Source: Platycnemis pennipes (taxonomy: Eukaryota > Arthropoda > Insecta > Odonata > Platycnemididae). Taken from it: DNA of 64,000 nt. The notes beneath the pieces are model-generated. The model was not told the DNA's origin and searched no databases. It saw nothing but the letters and a program-made list of their open reading frames with translations. Positions within the stretch are counted from its first letter, which is position 1, and every line of letters starts with the position of its first letter. Shown here in pieces: positions 20,601 through 32,149 of the stretch. Position numbers and translations under genes: made by a program. The stretch lies in assembly GCA_933228895.1 (NCBI GenBank), contig OW121851.1, forward strand, positions 111,249,271 through 111,313,270. The letters are read 5' to 3'.

Positions 20601-20604
20601 CCAT

Positions 20605-20666
20605 TGAAATGAAACTTTTATTTTTATCAGATTCGGAAATAAAAATGTATGGTGAACGACCCCATT
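20605..20666 (-). mobile_element. MITE M2 terminal fragment
   Basis: Complement of the M2 start: atggtgaacgaccccatt (20649-20666), with ttattttta...atcagattcgg before it as in the intact copies. Confidence 0.55.
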
Positions 20667-20669
20667 GTA

Positions 20670-21325
20670 GGATATTCCAGTTTCCTTTGGGATCTTCAGC
20701 ATCATATTGCAATTAACATTTCAAATGCTTCCACAAATGTATCGAGAGTCGGAAGACTCTTTTCCATTCATTTCTCTGTGAGTATCATGAGGTCCTAAAC
20801 CTTAGTGTGTTCTTATGTTCTTTTCTTGTTTTCCTTGTTTTTTTCGGAACCCAAGTGTCATCTTTCAGCCTATCATTCTGAAAATAATATCCTCTCCTTT
20901 TCCATTTTCATCAATATTGTCAAAGTATATGTCATCAGACCTATAAATTATAGGATTTTCGTAGTTCTCGGCCCTCCTATTATTTTTTTAATAGGAATGA
21001 TTATTTTCTTGTCGAAGTGTGTGGGTATTCTTCATGCAAGGCACACGTAGCTGATCACTTTGTACAGTTGGGTAAAGTTCTCTATTCCCGCATTTTAGCA
21101 GGAATATCACATATTTCAGAAGTTTTATTTATCCGCTGTTCTTCTGATTCCGATTCGATTTCCGATTCCGATCTAGGGATGAAGGCATTTCCCTTTCTTT
21201 TCTCTCTTCACAGTTCATCTCATTCCTTATTATTTTTACCAGAGTTGCTCCATATAATATTTATTAACTTAATTTTCTTCTTCGATTACTGTCACACTGA
21301 GATGTATAACGTGTTATAGCTGCTC
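20670..21325. other. No gene recognised
   Basis: T-rich DNA with two short plus frames (20805-21050, 21017-21319), both hydrophobic by composition. It may be the far upstream part of the old RTE copy that follows, but I cannot align it. Confidence 0.3.
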
Positions 21326-21485
21326 CAATATTCTTTCAGGCTTCTCACTTCATTATCAGGTTCAATTACAAGTGCTTCCTTCTTGTCTCTAATGACATTG
21401 CATCTTGAGGTGCATTCGCTATATTGGTTCCTTGCCATCCTGTAGGAAAATTATACTTTTTCTATTGTGAAATTCGTTTGTATGC

Positions 21486-21787
21486 ACATCTACGCCCATG
21501 CCGAGGGCCCGGGTTCGACTCCCGGCAGTGGCGGATTTTTCAGTGGTAAACCGGTCCAAACTTGAGTGCCTAGTGGAGGGCAATTCAAGTTCAGTACTCC
21601 GTCCGTCGGATGGGACGTTCCGCCGTGGTACCCTTGGCGCCTTTCGTTAAGAGTAGGCTAATGCCGACGCCGGGTTTCTCTCTACCCTTCCTCCGTTCCC
21701 TAAAGGTCTCATACCATCACCCATCTATCCTAAAATGGCGCAAATGACCTCAGCTGTCGGTCGCCTCCCCTGAATAACCAACCACAT
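21486..21787 (+). repeat. SINE S1, head half truncated
   Basis: The B box gggttcgactcccggcagtg (21510-21529) and the whole body to cccctgaataaccaacc are well preserved; the A box half is missing. Confidence 0.85.
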
Positions 21788-21799
21788 CTTTGCAAATAC

Positions 21800-22310
21800 G
21801 CATAGGACAAAACTGTTAAACGTTTTGGATGTAGCAATGGAAGGTTTCTGTAGATGGCGAAGAAAGAATTTTTTGCGTTGCGTCACAAACGATATATATG
21901 ACTTCCGTGTTTCTATTCGCCTTAAGTGGCACAATCGAGAAGTATTATGTAGTCCACTCTGTCTGCTTCTTGTAGGGGTGGATTATGTATTTTTAATGAC
22001 TTAACATGGAATTCCTCCTACGATAAGGTATGTTTGGTTTAATAGTGAGAGAGATGTTAACAGATCCATGATGACGTTAGGTAAATGCGTTGAATCTTGT
22101 CGTTATGTAAAGGCATATCGCACCATAATAATAAAATAAAAAAACTACAACTATAGCATATGTTATGTGCCACTTAATTTGGTTAGAAAAACGAAAGCAA
22201 TGGAAGCGTGATACATCGTTTGTGACGTAACGCGAAAAATTCTTACAACGACATCTATGGAAATCTTCCAGTATTACGTCCAAAGCGTATAGCAGTTTTT
22301 CCCTATGCGG
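21800..22310. mobile_element. Foldback element with ~130-170 bp arms
   Basis: The left arm (gcataggacaaaactgttaa, gcgtcacaaacgatatatat, cttaagtggcac) is mirrored by the right arm (its complement reads gcatagggaaaaactgctat, acgtcacaaacgatgtatca, attaagtggcac). Arm identity is imperfect, so it is not recent. No ORF. Confidence 0.75.
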
Positions 22311-22989
22311 TGAGCCATTCTTTCATCCATATTTCTCATTCTATTCTCTCTTCATGGTTAATCTCATTCCTTATTCTTTTGAGCAGAGTTGCCCTGATTC
22401 TGTTTCCTTATTATTGTGTTTTTTTCTCTCTTCAATCAATTCTAAGACCTCCTCTGTGGTCTATGTAAGACTTTTTTCACTACTTGTTTCTTCCGTGAAC
22501 TTCCTTTGCGGCTTGCTGTAACCGGTTTTTATATTCTCCTACCTGTCTTCTACATATTTATCTGTCAGTTCCTTTCATTGTTTTCCATTGTATTTTGAAA
22601 GACCAGCCGTTGTTTAGTTCCCTTCAGTTTTTCTACTTGCTTACATTCATCATTGTTTCCATCAGTTTCTTGCAATTTTAAGTGCGATTTCACTCCCACT
22701 AGGTTGCGGTCATAGTCTGCACCCTGGTAGCTTTTGCAGTATTAATCCTGTTTCCTCAATATCTGCTGCTTTAAAATATAGCCGATCTGGTATTTTCTAC
22801 TCTCTCCTGACATTTTCCATGTATATCCGTTAAGGTGGTGTTTTTTAAATTTTATATCAACCACCAGCAGTTTGTGAGGAGTGCAGAATTCTGGTAGTCT
22901 TTCTTCTCTCTCATTTCGATGTCACAATCAATATTTTCCAGTTGTACCTCCTTGACCTTCACTGTCAGTAATTCACTGACCGTATTCAA

Positions 22990-23265
22990 CGTTTTCAACT
23001 TACCAACAAAACAGGGACCCCGTTTAACCTTTTCCGGTCAATATTGATGTTGAAAATACCAGGAAGGATATGAGTAAATTAATACTCACCACTAAAGACA
23101 TATACGAACAAGGAAGAATCAAATACAGGTATCAAGCGATAAATCAGCACAAATAATTCAAAGGAATAATAGTATAGAGGGAAACACAAGCAAACGTCTC
23201 AGTTAACGAGCCATATCAAACTTATTTGTAAACAAATTCTTCTGTCGCCATGGGAAATGGCTGTT
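22990..23265. other. No feature recognised
   Basis: AT-rich spacer between the RTE fragment and the duplicated block. Confidence 0.3.
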
Positions 23266-23269
23266 TAAG

Positions 23270-24110
23270 CAGTGAAATTTCAGAAATTTCCGCAGTAAGT
23301 TTCAAAGTTTCGGTAATTTTGACGAAAAATAAGTTTTCGACGATGAAAGTAAAAATTGTTATTGAATTATCTTTCGTCTAGTGCGCGTCCGAATTTCTTG
23401 TCATGTACATTTATAATTGAAATTAACAAATGAAATAATTATCTCAAGCAATAAAATCTCTACAAGTAGGTACGTCTTATGGGAACGATTTGGCTGGTCT
23501 GGGGTCGAACTGGAGACTATATTATTTACATAAAAAGTAACCTATTAACTGCAAGAAGAAGAAATTTATTAAACTTCACAATTTGCATGCTGTACTAAGT
23601 TTGATTCTCGAGTTTTAGGCGATTGAATATGTCTATACGGTCTATACACATGCCCACATTCTACTTTTTAATGCAACAATCCCTTTTGTCGTAAAGGGGA
23701 TAGGGCTGTTTAAACTAAAAAAATACACCAAAAATCATCATTTTTTATTGAAGTACTACCAGCAGTTTTAATCCGAAAGCAAAATTAGATGATAATAATA
23801 AGAATCTTTATTTAATTATCTTTCGGCCGTTGTGCGTCTCACGTATGTATTTTAGTATGTATGAAGGTATTCTATTTAAAATTTTCAAATGAAAAAATAT
23901 CTGCAAGCTTTAAGAAAGATCTTTACATGTATTTCTTATGAGGACTCTTTTGAATCGACTGGGGTCGAACCGAGGACCATTAGTTACAAGACAAGTAGCC
24001 TATTATATGTCCAAGGATGACATTTCCTGAAACCTTATAGTTTCAAAGCTGTGATACATTTGGTTCTCGAGTTTTAGGCGAACATATCAACACTTATACA
24101 AAAATATATT
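23270..24110 (-). repeat. Two diverged copies of a unit with a minus-strand tRNA-like B box (SINE S4?)
   Basis: Units at about 23330-23620 and 23805-24085 share attatctttcg, cttatgrgrac, the complement of a B box (ctggggtcgaactggaga; actggggtcgaaccgaggac) and ggttctcgagttttaggcga. On the minus strand, tcttgtaactaatggtcctc plus ggttcgaccccag resembles the anticodon-to-T-arm part of a tRNA. Possibly two SINE insertions or an old tandem duplication of period about 477 bp. Confidence 0.5.
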
Positions 24111-25018
24111 CTGCTTTATATATAAGATTCCTCAATTCCAGAGAGGTTGGTTCCGCGAATAATGAACTTTGAAAGTTTTGGCCTGTCACAAGAGTTTAGA
24201 TGCTGGAAGTGGTTATCCATGAGGCTCAAGCTAGAGTTTCCGTGGAGTCAGGAAATCTCCTTATTATTTACCGTTCCCAACTTGGAGAATACTTCAAGTT
24301 TAGCCCTATGGTACTTTAAATTGTAGACTTTGCATTACTTAAGCAGTAGACGAGCTCCGGCATTTGCTTGCATTCCATTCTTTCTCAATACCTGAATCTT
24401 ACCCTAAATGGTGTAGATTACCTAGGGTACTGTCACAGGGGCTCGAATATTGTATGAATTTCGGCAAATTGCGTCAGTTTGAGCAAATTTTCGTTTTCTC
24501 TTCCGAGATACACTTACGCGTCGCTAGGCGACGTGAAAATAAATAAATGGCCAACGTCCGCGCGATCCTTGGTGATGATCCTATTCAACGCATAGTTCCT
24601 TCACTCCATCTTTCCTCTGTCTGTCTCTTCTTTTCTATAAATCTTTGGATTTTATTTATGTATTAACTCCGCGTTCGTGCCATCTATCTGTCGAGAAGAA
24701 AACCCAACTTGACTATTTTTGTTTTATTGCCTGTTTCGCGTGGATTGCGTCCGGAAGAGATATGACGTTATCGTGAGAGACAGCACAAAGCATCCCGGTT
24801 GATATTTCTAGGTATCAGACGGAATTAGAACAGAATGCGTGCTTTCTTCTCGAATAATCGATCGATAAAAAAATACTATTCGTTCTTGGCTTACGTATTT
24901 GGCTACGTTCTTACCCTTAAGTTCTTGGTTATTACATGCAGCAGTATGTACTAGATATACTTATTTGGTGGGAGATGACCGGAAGAAGGTGGATTCTTGG
25001 ACAAATGTAAGATTTTTC
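24110..25018. other. No gene recognised
   Basis: Short frames only. No repeat shared with the rest of the window. Confidence 0.35.
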
Positions 25019-25019
25019 A

Positions 25020-25105
25020 CGGAACAAAGGAAGGGTGGAGAGAATCCTGGTGTCAGCATTAACGTAAACTTTAAGCTTGACGAAAGGCGCCAAACTATCT
25101 ACTCT
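25020..25105 (-). repeat. SINE S1 fragment
   Basis: gtggagagaatcctggtgtc, agcattaacg and ttgacgaaaggcgcc are a short minus-strand S1 body piece. Confidence 0.5.
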
Positions 25106-25107
25106 TT

Positions 25108-25243
25108 GTTGATAATAAAACAATGTGGCACTTTTTCCACAAGTTTTATGCAGGTACAACGCCTAACGACGACCTAACGTTCAACCTTTAGGTCATCATC
25201 ACCTGATGTATGTGAAAACGTTCCACCTTGTTTTATTATCAAC
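25108..25243. mobile_element. Short foldback with hammerhead-like core
   Basis: The arms gttgataataaaacaa and its complement (ending 25243) enclose, on the minus strand, GTGATGA, a stem II acct-aaa-aggt, and GAACG (25177-25202), a decayed hammerhead order. The plus strand carries ctgatgt...gaaaac at 25203-25219. Same architecture as 58685-58801. Confidence 0.5.
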
Positions 25244-25380
25244 ATGTATACTTTCCACAATGTCTCGCCTGCCTCAGTCAATTATATCTACTCGTTATCG
25301 TCCCATCTGATGGATGGATTAATGATCTTGAATAATTCAAGAACAGTACTCATTTACACATTACATTTTATTTTTAATTA

Positions 25381-25653
25381 CATTTGAAATTATTTTTATT
25401 TCATTTGAAATTATTTTTATTTCATTTGAAATTATTTTTATTTCATTTGAAATTATTTTTATTACATTTGAAATTATTTTTATTACATTTGAAATTATTT
25501 TTATTTCATTTGAAATTATTTTTATTACATTTGAAATTATTTTTATTTCATTTGAAATTATTTTTATTACATTTGAAATTATTTTTATTTCATTTGAAAT
25601 CATTTTTATTACATTTGAAATTATTTTTATTACATTTGAAATTATTTTAATGC
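25381..25653 (+). repeat. 21-bp minisatellite, 13 units
   Basis: Unit catttgaaattatttttatt plus t or a. Thirteen units start every 21 bp at 25381, 25402 ... 25633. Units differ almost only at position 21 (T or A), and the last is degenerate. Because 21 is a multiple of 3, both strands stay open (25384-25650 plus, 25361-25675 minus); these frames are artefacts of the repeat, not genes. Confidence 0.95.
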
Positions 25654-25904
25654 ATAGACTTATTATAATAAGCATGAATGATGAGGAAATATAGTTATTC
25701 CATTAGATGCCAAATGCAAATTGGTAGGTCTTATTTGTTTTCTGAGCATCTCATGCCATCGGCAAAAAAACCGAAAGTGTTTACTTTCGCACTGGATATT
25801 TAAAGAGGAAGTGGTACGGTAGAGATATTGGCAGAGGGAGAAATGCTGCGTGAGGTAGAGGGAGGCAAATGGTAAAATTTTAGGGTGATACGAAGGCAGT
25901 TCGA

Positions 25905-26000
25905 AGTCACCTACATCTAAATCCACGCAATACCCTGCATGCCTCCGCGAGGGTGTGTGGCAGGGGGTGAAGATCACTATTGGCATGCAACTAGGTTATT
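25905..26000 (-). mobile_element. LINE-B 3' end fragment
   Basis: Minus-strand 3' UTR signature: ccccctgccacacaccctcg, then gcatgcagggtattgcgtgg, with the atgtaggtga tail. See 56565-57064 for the family. Confidence 0.7.
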
Positions 26001-26021
26001 GCATGGAAACATGCAAGATAA

Positions 26022-26152
26022 TAGGGTCTCTTAACGGCAGTCTTAAGGGGACCATGGCTTAACGTCCCTGCTGGAATTCGAACCCTGGCCCTCGGGATAG
26101 GAATGTATTACTCTAGTTCCTACATCATCCCGACCCCTAGCCGTAAGGCATG
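26022..26152 (-). repeat. SINE S1, head portion
   Basis: ttaaggggaccatggcttaa followed directly by gaattcgaaccctggccctc and catcccgacccc: the body middle is deleted and the B box (gggttcgaattcc in complement) is kept. Confidence 0.65.
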
Positions 26153-26154
26153 AA

Positions 26155-27490
26155 GATTAACAAAGAGAATTAGGCAAGAAAACTTGTTTTCGCTTGGAAG
26201 TAGGGCAATAGAATGAATGCAGAAAAAGAGGCGGTGACGATCCAAAAAAAAACCAACAACTGAAACTCTGTTAGATACTCGGTACTCATCAAGTATACAT
26301 ATTTTATACCTTTATTTGAATAGAAGAAAGAAGTATTTTAGTTTCCCTCGTCCCTGCATCAAAGAGCAACTTTCCTTTCCAGCTACTGAATTGTTACAAA
26401 TATTTTATATGGAAAAATTTGCAGGTCGCCACACTCACATGACAGGATTTTGGTTCCCAATTATGACTTAAGCATCATCCTAAAGTTTGCTCTTGCATAT
26501 ACCTTTATCCCGACGACATTCTGAGAAAAAAATAGGGGAAATGTTAGTATTTTCGTTTTCGCAAACCAATGAGAGGTGTTTTTTTTCCCTCATCAGTACT
26601 GAAAATGAAGCTCGACGTTTTATTTTCACCATCCAATCACCTAAATGTTGGCGCGTGTACTTACGTAACGAGTTGCGGGGAAATTATGATGACACTTTTT
26701 TTCTACACAGAAAATCTCCCTAAGGGTTCGTTAGACATTCTGCCCATCAAGAGGCGTTAATGAATATCCTCGCGACATTTCCAATCTCCCCGACTTACTG
26801 CGTCTGGAGAAGTTTTTAAAAGCACTTCCCCCACCTTCCACCTCTCCTGTCGACAATCGTCATTACATTGGAATTCCGCAATGCGCACTTTTCACTCCAC
26901 TGGAGTAATTCCAGCAAGTCTCTCTCCGTTTTGGATTTTCCATTTAGCAGTGCGAATGAACGGATTATTTTTTTTCTTTTTTAATTGTCCTCCTGTCTTT
27001 CTCTCGTAATGCAAAATGAAAATCCCCAAATTTCTTCATGAGATCTCAGAATATTTTTGCCTCCCACCTCCCTCCACCTGACCTTACACGCTAAAGAAGT
27101 TTACACATCTCTTCTTGGTGAACCTTTGCATTATACTTAACTCTTGCTTCATCTCGCTGCGTCCTTAGAGAATTCCTGGGAGTCTATTGTCTCTCTCGTT
27201 CGTGTGTGGCCGTACTCCTGGAGAACTGAGAAATGCCGTAGTTGGATTGAAGCAACGACCAAGGTCACTCATTATTTGTGTACGAAATAATTTCAGAGTT
27301 AGGTCATTTTGGCTCAGGTTCGCTTGTGTACAACACAATATCAACACAATATGACTTAACTCATATTGTGTTGACGGTCTCCCATACGATCTGTATGATA
27401 ATTGAATACAGAATGACTGATAATTGTCATTTGGGTTTTCGAAAGGAATTTTATTCATTAACTTGACTCTTGAGTTATTCTTTTACACTG
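26155..27490. other. No gene or repeat recognised
   Basis: Includes short overlapping plus frames at 26487-26760 and a minus frame 27165-27458 without recognisable features. A short inverted pair acacaatatgactt / aactcatattgtgtt lies at 27345-27375. Confidence 0.35.
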
Positions 27491-27497
27491 TTTATTA

Positions 27498-27923
27498 AGG
27501 CCGTTTTACACGGTCATTGATACTGCGCAGGCAGTTGCGAGAACACTTGCGCAAGAAATATTGCACCTTGTAAAGCGACGACTTGCGAGGACAGACAGCG
27601 CCACTGCGCGAACGCTTGCGAGCAAATTAAAACATGTTCTAATCGGTTACATGTGTTCGCGCAAGTTAGATGATTATTTCTCTCACTAGATGTTGCAGAT
27701 GTAGCGGCAACGAACTGCCTGGGGAATTCTAGCAATTAAATATTGACGGTATTACCGCTACTGAATGGTATATTGTCACTGACATAATGCACCGACGATT
27801 GCACCGTGTAAAGCTGTCTAGCAAGCATCCTCGCAATTCTCTAAGTCACGGACTTTCGCAGACGACTGCTCAAACGGAATCAAAATCAACTTGCGCAGTT
27901 TCAATTACCGTGTAAAACGGCCT
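27498..27923. mobile_element. PIF/Harbinger-like MITE, TTA duplication
   Basis: The ends aggccgttttacacggt and accgtgtaaaacggcct are perfect 17-bp inverted repeats, flanked by TTA (27495-27497 and 27924-27926). 426 bp, no ORF. Internal inverted echoes (gcaccttgtaaagcgacgac, gcaccgtgtaaagctgtc) resemble the ends, giving a stepwise palindromic structure. Confidence 0.85.
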
Positions 27924-27929
27924 TTATGC

Positions 27930-30730
27930 ATTTCCCATCGACAGGCCCTTGAGCCTATCAGAACGTAAATGTAATAAGACTTTCAAAAATAAAATACATG
28001 AAACGAAATCAACCATAGCACGTACAAGTATAAGTAACGTTACATAATAAAATAATCTGTCGAACTAGCCTTTCAAACTTAGTGTCTGGATAGTAGAGGG
28101 GAGTGTACTTGGTTTTTTTTTATATTCTGGGAGCACTATGTACACTAAGGAAGTAAAATAAACAAAAAATTATTTAATATAATGCACTATTCTCAAACTT
28201 AATATTCACAAAAAATGCTTTCACAAAAAAAAACCCATCTCAGCTATCTCAAAATTAGCGATCCCAACCCCAGTTGTTTACAACTTGTTTACAAAAACCC
28301 ATTTCTAAGCAGGTTGCCAGCCTAGAGATAATATTATAATAACGTTTGAAATTTAATTAATATTGTTATAAATACATTTAAAATCTAATTAAGTTTATTA
28401 TTTTTATAAATGTATCATGATTGTTACAACATATCAGCCTTTAAGGACAGTGTTTGTCAAATTGTTTCATCTCACAAGCGTAAGTATTTTGACGGCATAC
28501 CCTGCAAGAACAGTTATCTATCGAAATAGCATATACTCTTCCACACCGAATATTCAAGTAAGAAACCCATGCCAAGTAATTCTTCTTATGCCGTATTATG
28601 GACGAAATGAACATACAGAAACGGAAATTATACGCCTGATCCATGTATCATAAATGGTTGTTATGATATCCGTGAAACCTCACGGATTATTATCAATCAC
28701 CTCGTCTATAGAGATTAACTAAAATGATAAGCAGAGAATAAGCTATATAAAAAATGTTATATATATTTTCTCTGATGTTATTCTCGTATTTTGCACAGCA
28801 AAAATGAATTTTTGAACATCCCTGTCTTACTATCTATTTATAATTTGATCTTCATGATCTAACCTACTGGACCATTCTATTATAAAATCTGGACGATCCT
28901 AGCATAAAATAATTTCCCCATTTCAACACACTCATGCATCTGCAAAGCAAAGCACTCCACCGTCCAGGCTACAATACACTGTATATTATTTTTAATAACC
29001 TTATTATTTCGATACACTGCAATACATGTCGTAATACCTTTTAGTACAACTAACTAGCTGCTCTACGCTGCACACTAATAGGTGCGAAGTGATAGGCTAT
29101 GAAGTTGCCTTTTTTTCTATTATCCCGCAGGCTTTTGAGAAACTTAACCTCAAATCATGTTGGGGAATAAATGAAAACCATTTGAAGGTAGAAGTTTGTT
29201 GGTCATGATATCCCCTTTATTGCATGTTTCCATCTCTCCTGTCCTGGAAATTGAAGGGATGTGAAACAACAGTATGGGTTTAAGAGCGTGGTGCTTGCGA
29301 TTCGCTGTAAAATGCCTTTAACGGACTCGTTTTGGTTTCTTGGTCACGGAAATCGTTCTTCGCTTGTTGCCCTCTTTTAACCTCTCGCAAGTTATGGTGA
29401 AAAGCAATGGCGGCGTAATGGAACCGGAGGGAACGTAAAAGTGGCATTTTAACCGATTTCACCCACCTACCTCCCCTTCCCCCAACTCCCTCGTCACATA
29501 TAAAATCCTGGTTTCGCTCATAGGCATGACAAAGTATCTCTAGATTCTTTGACTTTACTGGACTGGAGACCGAAGTTGTGAGAGATAAGATATAACGTTT
29601 TATTTACCGTCCTTTCTCTTCTGCCTTGAGCCGATCTAGATTCGTCTCGAATCAGTTGTAGATTTCGTGTCGTAATCCGTTCAGTATAGCGGTCGGGAAA
29701 TAAAACTCTCTCAGGGATCTGTACATAAAAGAGGCGCTTCACGTATCGGAAGGTTATATTTTTATGCAATAATTGAGAATAAACTCAGTGAAAGGGAAAA
29801 GCTTTCGAGAGGTAGATAGTACACTTACCGCTTTAAAACCTTCTTTTCCAAATACGACACTCTCAGACATCCCCAAGGATTCAAATTCCAGCTATGCCCA
29901 TATTTTTTTCCAATTGCTATTGTATTTTATATAGTTTTTATCCTCAGAGATTTAGGGCTTATTGACAAGAGAAATAGCAGATTTAATGTAGAGAGATTTG
30001 CCGAAAGGAAATTGCTTTTTAATGGAAATTTCTCTACTATATTTTCAGCAGATTCCCTATCCTTACAGCACTTTAAAAGGCCCATCATAACAGGACGACT
30101 GTAGCAATAATGTGAATGTACGAGAGAGAAGGAAGACAAGTTTAGAACCCAACTTTAGTATTAGATTAATCTTACAGAAAGTAGCCATGGAGTCCACGAT
30201 GTAACATCTCCCCGTCCGGAATGCCAGGGTTAGCTCCTAGAATGGGTCCGTAGTGAGAAAACTTTGGTTGTCGGACACACGAAAGAGAATGAAAACTCTC
30301 TTCAAATCACTGTCATAGCACCTTTGGTGGCCTTTAAAGATATGCACATTAGAAAAAGATCTCGTTAAGTGTTAGTTTATGGGTCTATAGTATATAATAA
30401 TACTTGCCACATCACAGTAATATCGTTAGCTAGCGCGTAGAGCTAGAATCCGCAGCGCGATAAAAAATTCCAATTTATTTTCAGCTCCACAGCCGGTCAT
30501 AATTTTTTCATTACATTAGCACTCTAGCCTAAACTTAATTGAAATTAGTGGTATGAATTACTTACTGTTCTCCGGGAATATATTTGCTATTTTATAGCCA
30601 AAAGCAGAAAATTGGTGCGAAATGGGGTGCGCCATCCGTTCTCTTAACAGAGCAAATATCCTTATAAATCAATTAAAATTGCCATATATTTCTAAGAATT
30701 GGGCTTGTTTTGAGAAACAATATCTCTTTT
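27930..30730. other. Longest stretch without recognised repeats, no gene seen
   Basis: AT-rich. Frames such as 29518-29769 minus and 28417-28653 plus carry no domain. No clear exon with polypyrimidine tract and donor was found. If single-copy, it is likely intergenic or intronic host DNA. Confidence 0.35.
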
Positions 30731-30733
30731 TAA

Positions 30734-32146
30734 GGAGGCTCGACCTAATTATGAAGTAGGTAGATGTCATTTTTGTGAAGTTTTCAGGACACCATTTTTT
30801 GGGCCTTCTATCGATTGGAAATAAAATAATGAGGCGTTTCCATCATATACTTGAAGAAAAAAGACGTTGGAAATCAGCTAAATTATACTTGGTTATACGG
30901 CAGAGCATGGCCCTTGCAGTAAAATTTGCAGATTAGCAAGGTAAAGAGAAATGTGGTTTTGACGAAAAACTAATATAAGATGCGCAATTTTACGTAGAAT
31001 TTAGTATTGTAAAAAAAGTGCTCGCCTTACCACACTTGTTTAATGGATATTTATAAATGTTTGCTCGAAAAAAAGGAGAAAAGCCTTAGTTACATGAAAG
31101 TGGCGCTAAGGTATGCTGTTATCATTGGCAACGGTACTTTTGACGATCGTGTTTACAAGCCTATTTACCAACTTAATTAAGGAATATACCCTACGAAGGA
31201 TCTTCTTATAATTGTTATTTAATTTAAATATTTCATTGGTTATTGGCATGGTGTAATTAATACCAATGCTACCAAATGGTAGCAGCGTCGTTGTTGCCAA
31301 ACAAAAATATCAATATTAATACAATTCAAAACAAAGAGTTGTATTTGCAAGGGAATAGTTTAAAACTAAGTAAGAAAATATTTAACCTATTTTAGAATAC
31401 GTATACGTATTAGCGGGATTGAGCATGTATTATCACTTTATAAATTAAACGTGGCAGTAACACGTCAGTAATGTTTTGAAGTCAAAATGAGTTAAAAGAG
31501 CTTGTGAAAAATAGAATGCTACTACAACACGCTACATAATGGGTGCTTTCCAATCATCGACGCAAGTCGACACAAGTCAACTTGTGTCGCGTGTAGTGCT
31601 TTCCAATCAGTGTGTGTCGCTAGTGTGTCAAACGCGAGTCGACACACGGTGACACACCGGTAATGGTGAGTTATTGAAAAAAGAAGAAGGACGGCGCAAG
31701 CTCTAAATCACAATACGTCTGCAAAAGGCATATTGAAAATAACCGATAATTCAGAACAAATGTTTAAGTTAAGTATTTTCTTAATTAATCATCCTACAAC
31801 TCATTTTTATGTTCATAACTCAAATAGAAGGAAGCTCCTGATTTCCTTCCCACAAAAACGCACCAATCACGAGTCCTCGTGAAAGTCCTTAGCGCATCAG
31901 CTACTGCGCATCTGAAACTTGCTTTCCATTCGTGAAGACACAAGTCGACTTGAGTTTCCGCGAGTTAACTCAAGACGACGCATGAGTCGCTTGAATGGAA
32001 AGCACCCAATAGCATACTCATAGAACTATTGTGTATGCGGTATCACCCTATAGATGATTTTCCATGCATGGGTTTTTCCGGATCGGTATTTATTCATTAG
32101 ATAACATTTACTGGATTATGAATCGCGAAGCCACGGTGTAGCCTCC
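30734..32146. mobile_element. TTAA-duplicating MITE, family P2, copy 1
   Basis: Ends ggaggct and agcctcc, directly flanked by TTAA (30730-30733, 32147-32150). TTAA duplication is the piggyBac hallmark. Its body matches 34171-35351 (cttctatcgattggaaataa, ttgctcgaaaaaaag, atggtagcagcgtcgttgtt). About 946 bp without the nested element at 31541-32007. The terminal repeat is only about 7 bp. No transposase. Confidence 0.75.
31541..32007. mobile_element. MITE nested in P2 copy 1
   Basis: The ends gggtgctttccaatcatcga and, in complement, gggtgctttccattcaagcg are flanked by a 3-bp AAT duplication (31538-31540, 32008-32010). The sister P2 copy (35208-35220) has the uninterrupted site tataatagcatactc, proving insertion. 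Inside are many gtcgacaca/tgtgtcgac words. 467 bp. A 3-bp duplication fits PIF/Harbinger-like elements, though AAT is not the usual TWA. Confidence 0.85.
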
Positions 32147-32149
32147 TTA

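Larger units (their letters stand above)
21328..22985 (-). mobile_element. Old RTE copy split by a SINE and a foldback
   Basis: 21330-21475 aligns with 13935-14060 of the full element (ttcttgtctctaatgacatt, ttccttgccatcctgtagg), and 22330-22980 with about 14150-14780 (ccttattcttttgagcagag, ctcctgacattttccatgt). The gap in between is filled by SINE S1 and a foldback. Many stops; an ancient linker/endonuclease-region fragment lacking both ends. Confidence 0.75.

Noticed and set aside
25361..25675. Long open frames on both strands (104 and 88 codons)
   Set aside because: They are created by a 21-bp tandem repeat; no coding evidence.
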